Positions 8,176 to 16,667 of a stretch of DNA of 64,000 bases are shown piece by piece. Origin of the DNA: Roseiarcus sp963709655 (GTDB lineage Bacteria > Pseudomonadota > Alphaproteobacteria > Rhizobiales > Beijerinckiaceae); assembly GCA_963709655.1 (NCBI GenBank), contig CAVPXF010000056.1:682001-746000 (forward strand), written 5' to 3'. Made by a program: the position numbers and the translations under genes. How positions within the stretch are numbered: the first letter of the stretch is position 1; each line of letters begins with the position of its first letter. Below the pieces are notes generated by a model, which saw only the letters and a program-made list of their open reading frames with translations, searched no databases and had not been told where the DNA came from.

Positions 8176-9491
8176 TCACGCCGCCAGCGTGAGGATCGCC
8201 CAGCCCGCCTCGCCGAGACGCAGCCTTGGCTCGCGGGCGGCCTCGAGCGTGGCGTCGCGTCCGAACAGGATCGCCCGCATGCCCGGGTGCCGGCAGCGTC
8301 GTCGCCTTGCCGAGATTGAGCGCGACCACGAGGCGCTCGTCGCCCGCATAGGCCTCGAAGGCGAAGGTCTCGTTGGCGAGATTGAGAACGCGCGTCCTCG
8401 CCCGATTGAGCCAGGGATGGCGGCGGCGCATCCCGATCAGCTCCTGATGGCGGCGAAAGACCGGCAGCCCCTCCGGCGACAGCAAAGCCGGGCTCTCGGG
8501 GAAGGCCGGACGGACGGCGTCGTCGCCGCCGAGCCGGTTGTCCTTGACGCCGCGGAACGCCTGCTCGTCGCCGGCGTAGACCGAGGGCGTGCCGGCGCAG
8601 GCGAACAGGACCGCCAAGCGCGTGGTCGATGAAACGCGGGTCGTCGAGGCGGCTCGCGAGCCGCGTCACGTCGTGATTGCCGACAAAGGTCTGCGGGACG
8701 AAGACGTCGAGGAACGCGTTCTGCCGGTCGAGCGCCCAGGCGAGTTCGAAGAAATTGCGGTCGTTGAGCGCGCTCCAGATCGCCTTCCACAATTCGTATT
8801 GCGTCACCGCGTCGACGCCCGTCTCTTTGACGAAGCCGACATAGTCGCCGTGAATGACCTCGCCGAAGAGATAGGCGTCTGGATGCTTCGCGCGAACCCG
8901 CGGCAGCACGCGCGCCCAGAAGCGTGAGGGGACGGCGTAGGCGGCGTCGAGGCGCCAGCCGGACGCGCCGCGGTCGAGCCAATGGGTCATCACGTCGGCG
9001 ACGAGGTCTTCGACCGCCGGCGCGTCGTGGTTGAGGACGACGAGGTCATGGTGGCCCTCGAAGGTCGCGGCCTTCCGGTCATCGGACGGCCCTTGGAGAC
9101 GGAACCAGGCGGCGCGGCCGGACGAAGCGCCGTTGGCGACGAGCTCCTCGAAAGCGGGATGGCGGCGCGACACGTGATTGAACACGCCGTCCAGCACGAC
9201 GGCCAGCCCGCGCTTGCGGGTCGCCTCGATCAGCGCATCGAAGTCGGCGTCGTCGCCGAGCCTGGGATCGATGCGGAAATGATCGATCGTGTCGTAGCCG
9301 TGCGAGGCGGCGGCGAAGATCGGACCGAGCAGGAGTCCCGAGGCGCCGAGCTCGATCGCGTAGTCGAGCCAGCCGGTCAGCCGGCCGAGGCGGTGAGCGA
9401 GCGGAGCGGGGCGCTCGGGGCGGATGTCCGCGCCGACGAAGCCCAGCGGATAGACGTGCCAGAAGATTGCGTGCTCGACCCAGACGGGCAT
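8176..9491 (-). pseudogene. GH13 alpha-amylase-family glycosidase with two frameshifts
   Basis: About 438 codons if repaired. The first frame (from the ATG at 9491) holds the GH13 catalytic set: nucleophile D182 (GWRLDAAYAV), acid/base E211 (FGEVIHG) and D274 (FVGNHDVTR). Near 8620 the reading moves to a second frame (AVLFACAGTPSVYAGDEQAFRG), and near 8290, at a CCCGGGC run, to a third frame holding the usual short beta-domain end (MRAILFGRDATLEAA...GWAILTLAA) with its stop at 8176. The enzyme would act on alpha-glucans or small alpha-glucosides. A TetR-type operator lies just upstream of the start, so the neighbouring regulator probably controls it. Confidence 0.85.
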
Positions 9492-9501
9492 GACGGCCTC
9501 T

Positions 9502-10140
9502 CTATGTACCGATTGGTATATCCGATCGCTTCCTCTGGCCCCTCTGCGCGGCGGCGTCGGACTGCGCCCCGAAGCCGTACAGGAAGCCGTGCGCCGCCTC
9601 CCGCGCCCGTTCGGCGCCGAGCGCGGCGTAGTTGTTCAGGGCGAGGCCGATGGCGTTGTTGAGCACGCCAAGGAAAGCCGCGGTCAGCGCGCGGCCGCGG
9701 CCCTCCGACAGGCCTTCGGCGGCGAGCGCGTCGCGGAGCAGCCGTTCGACCGCGGCGAAGTGCCGCTCGTGGAACGATCGCGCCACCTCATAGGCTTCGC
9801 TGCGGATCGGCGCGAACCACAGCGTCAGATAGAGCCGGTAAAAGCTGCGCTCCGCCGCGGCGAAGGCGAAAGTGGCCTCGGCGATCGCCGTCAGCGCAGC
9901 GGCGAACTCGGCGCGCGGGACATCGCCGGCGAGCGCGACGCGCAGCGGGCCGAGCCGCTCGTCGATCAGCGCCTCAAGCAGGCCGCGCTTGCTGCCGAAA
10001 TGGTGATAGAGCGTCGGCTTGGTCACGCCCGCCGCGCTTGAGATCTGCTGCACGCCGACGCCGTCGTAGCCATAGGCGGCGAAGAGGTCGAGGGCGCGGG
10101 CGAGCAGCTCCGAGCGCGTTTCGTCCGACGAGGCGGTCAT
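9502..10140 (-). CDS. TetR/AcrR-family transcriptional repressor
   Basis: Protein of 212 residues. The N-terminal helix-turn-helix (DGVGVQQISSAAGVTKPTLYHHFGSKRGLLEAL, residues about 27-60) is textbook TetR, and the remainder is a variable all-helical ligand domain. I placed the start at the ATG at 10140; an upstream extension would run through the operator. A perfect 20-base palindrome sits just upstream and a near copy overlaps its own stop codon in front of the GH13 gene. It therefore likely represses both itself and the glycosidase. The last residues (SDIPIGT) are encoded by the second operator. Confidence 0.88.
   Translation of the reverse strand: MTASSDETRSELLARALDLFAAYGYDGVGVQQISSAAGVTKPTLYHHFGSKRGLLEALIDERLGPLRVALAGDVPRAEFAAALTAIAEATFAFAAAERSFYRLYLTLWFAPIRSEAYEVARSFHERHFAAVERLLRDALAAEGLSEGRGRALTAAFLGVLNNAIGLALNNYAALGAERAREAAHGFLYGFGAQSDAAAQRGQRKRSDIPIGT
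9503..9522. promoter_or_regulatory. Second TetR operator, upstream of the GH13 gene
   Basis: ATGTACCGATTGGTATATC (9504-9522) matches the perfect operator at 10149-10168 in 17 of 19 positions. It lies 12-31 bases upstream of the GH13 start and inside the tail of tetR, a good site to block transcription of the glycosidase. Confidence 0.7.
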
Positions 10141-10148
10141 GCGGCTAC

Positions 10149-10168
10149 GATATACCGATCGGTATATC
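10149..10168. promoter_or_regulatory. TetR operator, perfect palindrome
   Basis: GATATACCGATCGGTATATC is a perfect 20-base inverted repeat 9 bases upstream of the tetR start. The half-site ATACCGATCGGTAT resembles operators of the AcrR/NemR-like part of the family. Autorepression is inferred from position. Confidence 0.8.
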
Positions 10169-10361
10169 AGAATCAAGCCGCTGGCCGTCGACAGGTCTGG
10201 GCGCCTCTCGGCAACGGATTGTTAGGCCGGTTCGAGGATGCTCGCCGCGTCCAGATGCATTGGATCAGGCGCCGCACGGGCGCCGGCAGCCGACGCGCCC
10301 CGGCCATGACGTCCGGGTCGTCCTCCCTGGAATGGCCAAGCATCCGAGCAGGCTTTGAAGC

Positions 10362-10775
10362 ATGTCGATTGTGTCGTCCTTCGGCGCCCGCGCGCAGGCG
10401 CCTGCGAATGAACCGCCCGAGTCGTCGCCGACCGAACGGTCCACGAACTCGGCGGCCGACGCCGACCGTCGTCGCCACGCCCGCATCCCGATCGAGCTGC
10501 ACGGGCGCTACATGCTCGAAGGCGGGCGCGAATATCCATGCGTAACCCGCGATCTCTCCCGCATCGGCATGGCGATCGAAGGCGTTCCGGTCGGCGCCAT
10601 CGGCGAGCGGGTGGTGGCCTATCTCGAGGAGCTCGGACGGGTCGAAGGCCGGGTCGTGCGCCGCTCGAATGGCTGGTTCGCCATCCAACTGGTGGCGACG
10701 CCGCAGCGGCTCGAACTCATCGACGAGAAGATCAGCGAGATCGTCCGGCGCAACGCGGGCGACGGGTCCAGGTGA
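10362..10775 (+). CDS. PilZ-domain protein
   Basis: Protein of 137 residues with a disordered Pro/Ser-rich N-terminus and one PilZ domain. Both c-di-GMP motifs are present: RRRHARIP (RxxxR) near residue 37 and DLSRIGM (D/NxSxxG) near residue 64. It should bind c-di-GMP and act as a small stand-alone effector. Its position before three Tad-type pseudopilin-like genes suggests a link with surface attachment, but no operon is proven; the next gene starts 90 bases later. Confidence 0.82.
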   Translation: MSIVSSFGARAQAPANEPPESSPTERSTNSAADADRRRHARIPIELHGRYMLEGGREYPCVTRDLSRIGMAIEGVPVGAIGERVVAYLEELGRVEGRVVRRSNGWFAIQLVATPQRLELIDEKISEIVRRNAGDGSR

Positions 10776-10864
10776 CCGGACGCAGGGGCGCCACAATGTG
10801 AGCGAGCCGCTGGCTTTTGAACGGTCCCGTCATGCGCACAGAAACGAGAAGGGCGTAGAAGACA

Positions 10865-11434
10865 GTGCGGAGTCGGAGCGAGTTGGCCTTGGATGATATC
10901 GGTGACGCCGACACCCGGCGTGTCGACATGCTCATTCGGGACACCGCCGGCACGGCGGCGATCGAGTTCGCGATCGTCGCCCCGCTCCTCATCGGGGTCA
11001 TGCTGGCGACCCTCCAGGCGGCGTTGATCTTTCTAGTCGAAGCGTTCTTCGAATCCTCAGCCGAACAGGCCGCGCGCACCGTGCTCACCAACCAGACGTC
11101 GAACCTGACGGTAAGTCAGTTCGAGACGGAGATTTGCACGCAGCTGACGACGCTGTTCAACTGCGCAAACCTCGTCGTCGAGCTCGAGCCGCTGCCGGCG
11201 GGGACGACCAATCTCACCAGTCTCCTGCCGCAATTCAACGCGAACGGGCAACTCGTGGGCGCGCTTCCGGTCGATGTCGGCGCGAACGCCGCGCAGCCGG
11301 GAACCGATATGCTGCTCGTGGTCATGTATCCCTGGCCGGTCTACGGCGGCCCGCTCGGTCTCAATCTGGCCAATTTTGCGAATGGCGCGAGGCTGCTGTC
11401 GTCGACCCAAATCTTCCGGGTCGAACCGTTATGA
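10865..11434 (+). CDS. TadE-like pilus assembly protein
   Basis: Protein of 189 residues. After a short cytoplasmic lead comes the TadE signature (RDTAGTAAIEFAIVAPLLIGVMLATLQ): an Ala-Ile-Glu-Phe core with the conserved Glu, running into one membrane helix, then a periplasmic domain. TadE/F proteins are minor pseudopilins of Flp-type tight-adherence pili, processed by a TadV-type peptidase at this motif. The start is uncertain: GTG at 10865 or ATG at 10928, neither with a strong ribosome binding site. Its stop overlaps the next start (ATGA at 11431), so the two are translationally coupled. No tad secretion ATPase is in the window. Confidence 0.78.
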   Translation: MRSRSELALDDIGDADTRRVDMLIRDTAGTAAIEFAIVAPLLIGVMLATLQAALIFLVEAFFESSAEQAARTVLTNQTSNLTVSQFETEICTQLTTLFNCANLVVELEPLPAGTTNLTSLLPQFNANGQLVGALPVDVGANAAQPGTDMLLVVMYPWPVYGGPLGLNLANFANGARLLSSTQIFRVEPL

Positions 11435-12051
11435 ACGTTGTTCCGTCCTCCGCCCGCGACCGCGCGCGCCAATACGCCCAAGACGCCTCGGGCGTCGCCG
11501 CCGTCGAGTTCTCGCTCATCCTGCCGGTCGCCCTCCTGATGATGGCGCTCGTCGTCTATGGCGGGCAGGCCTTTCGCATCCAGCGGAAGGTGGAGCTTTC
11601 CGCCGCGACGGTCGCCAATCTCGTCGCTCAGGGCGACAACACCAACGTGGCGAGCGTCACCAGCGCCGAAATGACCCAGATCCTGGCCTATCCGAACCTG
11701 ATCCTCTACCCGAACGACGCGAGCGCCATTCAGGTCGTCGTGTCCGAGTTGGCGATCTCATCCGTCTCCGGTGTCGTGAGCGGGACAGTCGTTGGAAGCT
11801 GGGCGAACGCCAATGCAACCGTGCGGCCGTGCAATCAGCAAGTGCCGATCAACTCGAACATCGTCGCCGCCTTCACCGGCGGCGCAAGCGCCTACACCAA
11901 CAACAGCGGCTATGTCATCCTCAGCGAGATTGTGTATCCATTCAATCCTTACGACCTTTACGGTTCGGTCGCGCCGCTAACGTTGCATAACTCTATCCTT
12001 ATGATCCCCCGCACCAATACCGAAGTCATCGGGCCGACCATGTGCCCGTAA
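11431..12051 (+). CDS. TadE/TadF-like pseudopilin
   Basis: Protein of 206 residues, overlapping the previous stop by four bases. It carries the same signature (DASGVAAVEFSLILPVALLMMALVVYGGQ), then an extracytoplasmic domain rich in Ser, Asn and Val with one Cys near residue 138 and one near the end, which may form a disulfide. With the preceding gene it makes the usual TadE/TadF pair. The adjacent convergent gene encodes the TadG-like partner, so the three together look like a detached minor-pilin module. Confidence 0.78.
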   Translation: MNVVPSSARDRARQYAQDASGVAAVEFSLILPVALLMMALVVYGGQAFRIQRKVELSAATVANLVAQGDNTNVASVTSAEMTQILAYPNLILYPNDASAIQVVVSELAISSVSGVVSGTVVGSWANANATVRPCNQQVPINSNIVAAFTGGASAYTNNSGYVILSEIVYPFNPYDLYGSVAPLTLHNSILMIPRTNTEVIGPTMCP

Positions 12052-12290
12052 GATGCCGGGCAAGGCCTGCAGCCGGTTGCATTTCCGTCTGAACGCACAT
12101 TTGCCGACGCGGTCGCTGACCCTGTCACCGCGCTCGCCGAGCGCCGCTACAGGCCCGCCGCGATCCAAACGCAATCTGCTGTCGCGTGGCGGATGCCGAG
12201 GACAACGTTGCGCGCTCTCCAGAACCGCCAGGTCCGACGCGCTCGCAAAAGGATGGCGGAGCGCTCGCCTTCCTTGCCGCGACGGCGCTT

Positions 12291-13955
12291 CTATTGCGTC
12301 AGGTGCGCGGATTGGACGACGGCGTTGAAGAGCGTTGTGAGATCCTGGCCGAGGTTGTCCCCGATCGCCGCGTCATAGAAGTAGCTGGGCCCGGAGGAGC
12401 AGGCCTGGAGCGCCGGGCCGATGTCGGACTGGACGGGCGCGATCCAGCTCTCGTACCAGTTGTTGGCTGGCACAGGCAGGTATTCGGTGTAGAGGATCGC
12501 AATCTTGATTCCGCGATTCTTGATAGCGGTGCACCAGTTCGTCCCGGAGTTGGTCCCGCCGGGCGCATTGCCGAGATTGTTGATCGTCTGCTGCAGCCGG
12601 TTCCCGCCGCTCTCTTCGTCCTCGACGCCGTCGGTCACGATAAACAGCACTTCTTGCGGCGTGTCGCCCGTCTGGTTCGTTCCGGTGCCGGGATTGGGGA
12701 TATAGCTCGTCTGGCTGAGATCGCCGAGCGAATTGTCGTAATTGGTCGCGACGTCGCCGCCGGGCGAGGACGTGCCTGACGAGCAGGCCGAATTGGCGCA
12801 GTCGGCGTTGTTGGAAAACATCTCCATGACGCCGAAATTGGCTGAGGCGGTCGTCCACGCGCTTTGATAACCGGTGGTCAGCGACACGAGTTGCGTCATG
12901 CCGATCTGCCACAGCGAATCCATCGAATAGACGGCGAAACGGTATTGCGGCGGCGGCGAGTACTGCGACGTACTGCGGGTCGTGGCCGCCGTCTGGAGCA
13001 GTGTCGTCATGCCACTGTTCAATTCGTCGATGCGCAATGTGATGTTATTGTAACGCGCCATTGCGTAATTGTCCAACTGGACCGACGTGTAATTGGTCGT
13101 CACAACGGTCGTCACGGTGGTCGTCACATTGCCGGACCCAGAGTTCGTTACACTGGTCGATGTGGTAGGGCTTGGCGTCGTGCAGTAGCCGTTACTTCCT
13201 GGCGAGGCGTAGCTGGTGGTCGGAGCGCCTGTCGTTGATGTCGTGTTTGTGGTGGTTGAACTAGTAGTCTTATGATTTTTGGTTGTCGTTGTGGTTGTGG
13301 CGGTGGTGATGGCGGTGGTGGCGGCGGCGGTGACCTGGCACAGGTTGCCCACAGTGTCGCCATTGCCGGTGCTCTCCTGATGGCAGGCGAAAGCGCAGCC
13401 CCCGTCGCCCTGTGCTACGGTCAGGTTCTGCATCTGCGTAACGCCGGCCGCGGTCGCCGGCAGCACCATCGAGGGCGAGTTGTCGAGCAGGACGTAGAAA
13501 TCGATGTTCGGCGGAACGTGCGCGGTCGCCGTCGAACTCCCGGAGATGGGCAAGGCGCCTCTGCCGGTCACGCCGCCGAACAAGGTGTTGACCGAGGTCG
13601 AATAGGTGAGGGTGACGTTGCGGGCGCCAGTGGTCGCGTTGACGCCGACCGTCACGGAGGGCGCCGGTTGGGGCTGCGCGATGCCGGAAATGCCGCTCGC
13701 GAGTGCGATGAACATGTTCTGCGCCGCCGCCTGGGCGGTCGATGCGCTCTGCTGCATCATGGCCGGCGTGAGCGCCGCCAGCGCCGCCGCGTCCGCCGCC
13801 GCGTTCAACTCGGACTGGATCGAGGCCGACCGGCCGTAGTCGATCGCGGCGCCCGACGCCAAGAGGAGAACCGGCGCGACCAGCGCATACATCATCGCAA
13901 CGTTGCCGCTCTGGTCTCGTAGTCCCGCCCGCAATCCAGCCCGCAATCCAGCCAT
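12291..13955 (-). CDS. TadG-like protein with von Willebrand A domain and Thr-rich insert
   Basis: Protein of 554 residues. Residues 14-50 are the TadG-type lead and membrane helix (DQSGNVAMMYALVAPVLLLASGAAIDYGR). A vWA domain follows with the MIDAS DxSxS motif at D158-S160-S162 (LLDNSPSM) and a later TDGVEDE segment (VLFIVTDGVED). Between them lies a low-complexity Thr-rich stretch (about 209-290) with runs such as TTATTTTTT. Such proteins anchor or organise Flp pili at the cell surface. The gene is convergent with the TadE pair, 240 bases apart. The N-terminus contains a small repeat (AGLRAGLRAGLR) from a 12-base duplication. Confidence 0.82.
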   Translation of the reverse strand: MAGLRAGLRAGLRDQSGNVAMMYALVAPVLLLASGAAIDYGRSASIQSELNAAADAAALAALTPAMMQQSASTAQAAAQNMFIALASGISGIAQPQPAPSVTVGVNATTGARNVTLTYSTSVNTLFGGVTGRGALPISGSSTATAHVPPNIDFYVLLDNSPSMVLPATAAGVTQMQNLTVAQGDGGCAFACHQESTGNGDTVGNLCQVTAAATTAITTATTTTTTKNHKTTSSTTTNTTSTTGAPTTSYASPGSNGYCTTPSPTTSTSVTNSGSGNVTTTVTTVVTTNYTSVQLDNYAMARYNNITLRIDELNSGMTTLLQTAATTRSTSQYSPPPQYRFAVYSMDSLWQIGMTQLVSLTTGYQSAWTTASANFGVMEMFSNNADCANSACSSGTSSPGGDVATNYDNSLGDLSQTSYIPNPGTGTNQTGDTPQEVLFIVTDGVEDEESGGNRLQQTINNLGNAPGGTNSGTNWCTAIKNRGIKIAILYTEYLPVPANNWYESWIAPVQSDIGPALQACSSGPSYFYDAAIGDNLGQDLTTLFNAVVQSAHLTQ

Positions 13956-14214
13956 GTCCGCGGCCCTCGTCCCGTTCGTTGCGCCGCGGCTTGGGATCGC
14001 GGCGAGGAGCCAGGCGGCATTTATGCGGTATTCTTCTGACTATTCGGCTAATTTGAATCGAGCAATCGATGCAATCGGCTTCAAATGCGGTCTTGCCCCG
14101 ACGCGATCTTCTCGAGTTCGTCGACCTGCTTTTCCGGCCTGCGGCCTTAACCTGTGCGGCGGCGGTCCAACCAACGGCGCGCGTCTCGCGCGCCGATCGA
14201 CCCTCCGTCCCGGC

Positions 14215-14790
14215 TCAGACCGCGTTCCACAGCCGGACGGCCGGCTCTTGAGGGTCGTCGTGTTCGTAGCCGAGCACGCTGACGCTCGCCGTGTCGAGCA
14301 GGAAAAGCCGGCCTTCCGAGGCGGGCAGACCGAGCCAGCGGACAGTCAGCACGCGCAGCACATGGGCGCTCGAGAAGATGATCGCGCGGTCGTCTGCGGC
14401 GCGCAGCCGGGCGATGGCGCGATCGACGCGCGCCCCGACATCCGCAGCCGCCTCCCCATGTGGGCAGCCGTCGCGGAAGATGAGCCAGCCCGGCCGCTGG
14501 GCGAGGATCTCGTGGGTGGTATGGCCCTCGTAGTCGCCGTAATCCCATTCGATGACGTCGGGATCGGTCACGGCCCGGTCGCCGAAGCCCGCGAGCGCGC
14601 AGGTCCGGGCGGCGCGTTGCAGCGGGCTCGCGAAAACGCGGTCGAAGGTCTGGCCGGCCAGACGGTCGTGCAGCGCGGTCGCCCTCCGTTCGCCGACCGC
14701 GGTGAGCGGGATGTCCGTCCGGCCCGTGTGCCTGCCGCTGGCGCTCCAGGCCGTTTCGCCGTGGCGAACGAGCGTGACGGTTTGCTGCAT
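14215..14790 (-). CDS. Histidine phosphatase (phosphoglycerate mutase-like) family protein
   Basis: Protein of 191 residues of branch 1 of the histidine phosphatase family. The phospho-acceptor motif LVRHGETAWSASGRHTGRTDIPLT is at the N-terminus, the second Arg is in FASPLQRAARTC, the acid Glu in IEWDYGDYEG, and the second His in IFSSAHVLRVL. All catalytic residues are present, so it should be an active phosphatase or mutase. Relatives act on phosphosugars, cobalamin precursors or acid phosphate esters, and I cannot name the substrate. It is a lone gene preceded by a repeat-bearing spacer. Confidence 0.88.
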   Translation of the reverse strand: MQQTVTLVRHGETAWSASGRHTGRTDIPLTAVGERRATALHDRLAGQTFDRVFASPLQRAARTCALAGFGDRAVTDPDVIEWDYGDYEGHTTHEILAQRPGWLIFRDGCPHGEAAADVGARVDRAIARLRAADDRAIIFSSAHVLRVLTVRWLGLPASEGRLFLLDTASVSVLGYEHDDPQEPAVRLWNAV

Positions 14791-14937
14791 GACAGTCCCC
14801 TTTTTGTCGATCGACCCCGAGGGGTCACAATGAAATCCTTCGAGCCCGACGCAACGGCGCCAATGCGGACATGAGGGTCGGTCGCGTAGCGTTCCTCAGT
14901 CCTAGAACGTGATGATTTTTGATCGAATCGCGCCGAA

Positions 14938-15046
14938 AACCCTCATCCGGCCGCTTGCGCGGCCACCTTCCCCCCGAGGGGGAAGGGGTCGCCCCTCTCC
15001 CACCGGGAGAGGGAAGCCGCGAAGCGGCAGGGTGAGGGTAACGTGG
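14938..15046. repeat. Dispersed palindromic intergenic repeat (copy 2, inverse)
   Basis: Runs from AACCCTCATCCGGCCGC to GGCAGGGTGAGGGT. Arms of the type CCTTCCCCCC/GAGGGGGAAGG and CCCTCTCCC/GGGAGAGGG can pair internally. It is the inverse of the 4141-4262 copy, and the similarity continues a little beyond the palindromes on the ATCA side. Confidence 0.75.
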
Positions 15047-15068
15047 CGCAACCATATTTCATCTTGCT

Positions 15069-15722
15069 CTAGCCGAATGACGCCCAGTTCACGACGTGGG
15101 CGAAAAATCGCACAGCGCCGCTTCCGTCGGGCGCCCACGCGCTCCGGTGATTGGCGAAGCCGCGCTTGAGCGGCGTCGAGAATGCGTTGTGGCCCCCCGC
15201 CTGAGCGACGAACGGCCCTTGTTCTCGCAGCGTCGCCGCGTCGATGTCGGATGGGCGGACGATCGCGATATGCCCTGGTTTGGCCGGATCCGGGTTCTGG
15301 AAAGCCGCCAGAACGAGATCGCCCTGATTGGCGCGCGTTTGCGCCGAAATGGCGTCGGGCAGAGAACGCCAGCCTGCGGCCGTCGCCGCGCCGCTGCTGA
15401 GCCATCCCATCTGCGCGTTCGCCAACAGCACGGTCCCGTGGTCCGGCGGCCTGAGCACGTAAACGCCAAGCCGCTTGGCGGCGCTCGCGACAAAAGCCGA
15501 GCAATGCGTGTGGGGCCGGTCGTCGCGCCAGGGGCCGACCGACACGCCGGTTTCCCAATTGACCCTGTCTCCTGCGAGCCATAGGCGGTCGACGCCCGTG
15601 CCGTCGAGAAACGCGACGAGGCGCGCGCCGGACGGAGTGACGGGTCCGCAACATGGGGACGCGAGCGCCGAAGCCGGGGCTGAGGCCGCAAGGACGATCA
15701 GCGCACGCCGGGACATCCGCAT
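15069..15722 (-). CDS. Secreted protein with probable Cys/His (NlpC/P60- or CHAP-like) active site
   Basis: Protein of 217 residues with an N-terminal signal peptide (SRRALIVLAASAPASALA). The HTHCSAFVASAAKRLGV segment followed much later by PGHIAIV resembles the Cys-containing helix and His-containing strand of papain-like NlpC/P60 or CHAP amidases, which cut peptidoglycan stem peptides. A late HNAFS segment could hold the third polar residue. This is an inference from layout; I do not recognise a named family. The start is at ATG 15722 or 15716. Confidence 0.6.
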   Translation of the reverse strand: MRMSRRALIVLAASAPASALASPCCGPVTPSGARLVAFLDGTGVDRLWLAGDRVNWETGVSVGPWRDDRPHTHCSAFVASAAKRLGVYVLRPPDHGTVLLANAQMGWLSSGAATAAGWRSLPDAISAQTRANQGDLVLAAFQNPDPAKPGHIAIVRPSDIDAATLREQGPFVAQAGGHNAFSTPLKRGFANHRSAWAPDGSGAVRFFAHVVNWASFG

Positions 15723-16099
15723 CGCAGTCTTGCTCCGCGCACGGCGAAAGCCGCGTGAGGCGTCATGTCGGCCGACATCCGCCCATGTGAAGGCCAAACG
15801 GGAGGCGAGATTGCCGCCATCGACGGGTCTTGGCAACAGCGAACGGTCGGCGATTGGTCGGCATCCGCCCCCGGCGGCTCGACCAACCGTCGCGCAAGGG
15901 GCCGGCGTCCGAAACCCTTCAGCAACGCTGCCTGTCGGAGTGTCGTACTCAGACGGCCAAATCCACGAAGACGGACATTAGGTGGGCTCCTCGGCGTATG
16001 CCTGGCCAAACGCAAGGGCGCTTTTTGTACAGCCGACGACGGATTCCAGCCTCGACTGAAAGAGCGGGCGGTATATTCAGTGGGATACGTCGCATCTTA
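15723..16099. other. Intergenic upstream of the molybdenum hydroxylase, no gene
   Basis: This spacer grows AT-richer toward the downstream genes. Apart from the promoter-like sequence at 16100-16128, I find no gene, RNA or repeat. Confidence 0.5.
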
Positions 16100-16128
16100 C
16101 TTGACCCCCAAATGCTTGTTGTGATATT
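16100..16128 (+). promoter_or_regulatory. Candidate sigma-70 promoter for the molybdenum hydroxylase pair
   Basis: CTTGACC (-35, at 16100) and GATATT (-10, 16123-16128) are spaced about 16 bases apart in an unusually AT-rich stretch. The predicted start would leave a leader of about 80 bases before the ATG at 16217. Prediction by eye only. Confidence 0.45.
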
Positions 16129-16216
16129 TCTCTGTTGTTGCAAGAATAGAATTTTCGATACACCATTCAAATTTACTAAAGACTGCATGGCGGTCGGACC
16201 TGACACGGAGGAAATT

Positions 16217-16666
16217 ATGCTTACTCTGCGTGTTAACGGCCAGGCGCAGACGTTCGACGGCGACCCGTCGATGCCGCTGCTCTGGTATCTTCGCGACGAA
16301 CTCGGGCTTACGGGAACGAAATTCGGCTGCGGAATAGCCGTTTGCGGGGCCTGCACGGTCCATGTCGACGGCGAGGCCCGCAGATCCTGCGTCACGACAA
16401 TAAGCGACGCCAATGGCAAGTCAATCATCACAATCGAAGGCCTCGACCCGGGCGGAAATCACCCGCTTCAGAAAGCTTGGCGCTCGCTCAATGTGCCGCA
16501 GTGCGGCTATTGCCAGGCCGGCCAAATCATGCAGGCCGCGGCGCTTCTGAAGCAGACGCCCCATCCGACGGACGCCGACATCGACGGCACGATGTTCGGC
16601 AACATCTGCCGCTGCGGGACCTATCAGCGCATTCGCGCCGCGATCAAGCAAGCTGCGGGAGCGTGA
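16217..16666 (+). CDS. 2Fe-2S subunit of an isoquinoline 1-oxidoreductase-type molybdenum hydroxylase
   Basis: Protein of 149 residues with both 2Fe-2S clusters of the xanthine oxidase family small subunit. The plant-type cluster is GCGIAVCGACTVHVDG with the fourth Cys in RRSC. The second, alpha-helical cluster is CGYCQAGQ and ICRCGTYQRIR. It passes electrons from the molybdenum centre in the next gene product. The ATG at 16217 follows a GGAGGAAATT site. The size and pairing are those of IorA-like proteins. No FAD subunit is present, so the acceptor is probably a cytochrome or dye-like partner encoded elsewhere. Confidence 0.92.
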   Translation: MLTLRVNGQAQTFDGDPSMPLLWYLRDELGLTGTKFGCGIAVCGACTVHVDGEARRSCVTTISDANGKSIITIEGLDPGGNHPLQKAWRSLNVPQCGYCQAGQIMQAAALLKQTPHPTDADIDGTMFGNICRCGTYQRIRAAIKQAAGA

Positions 16667-16667
16667 C

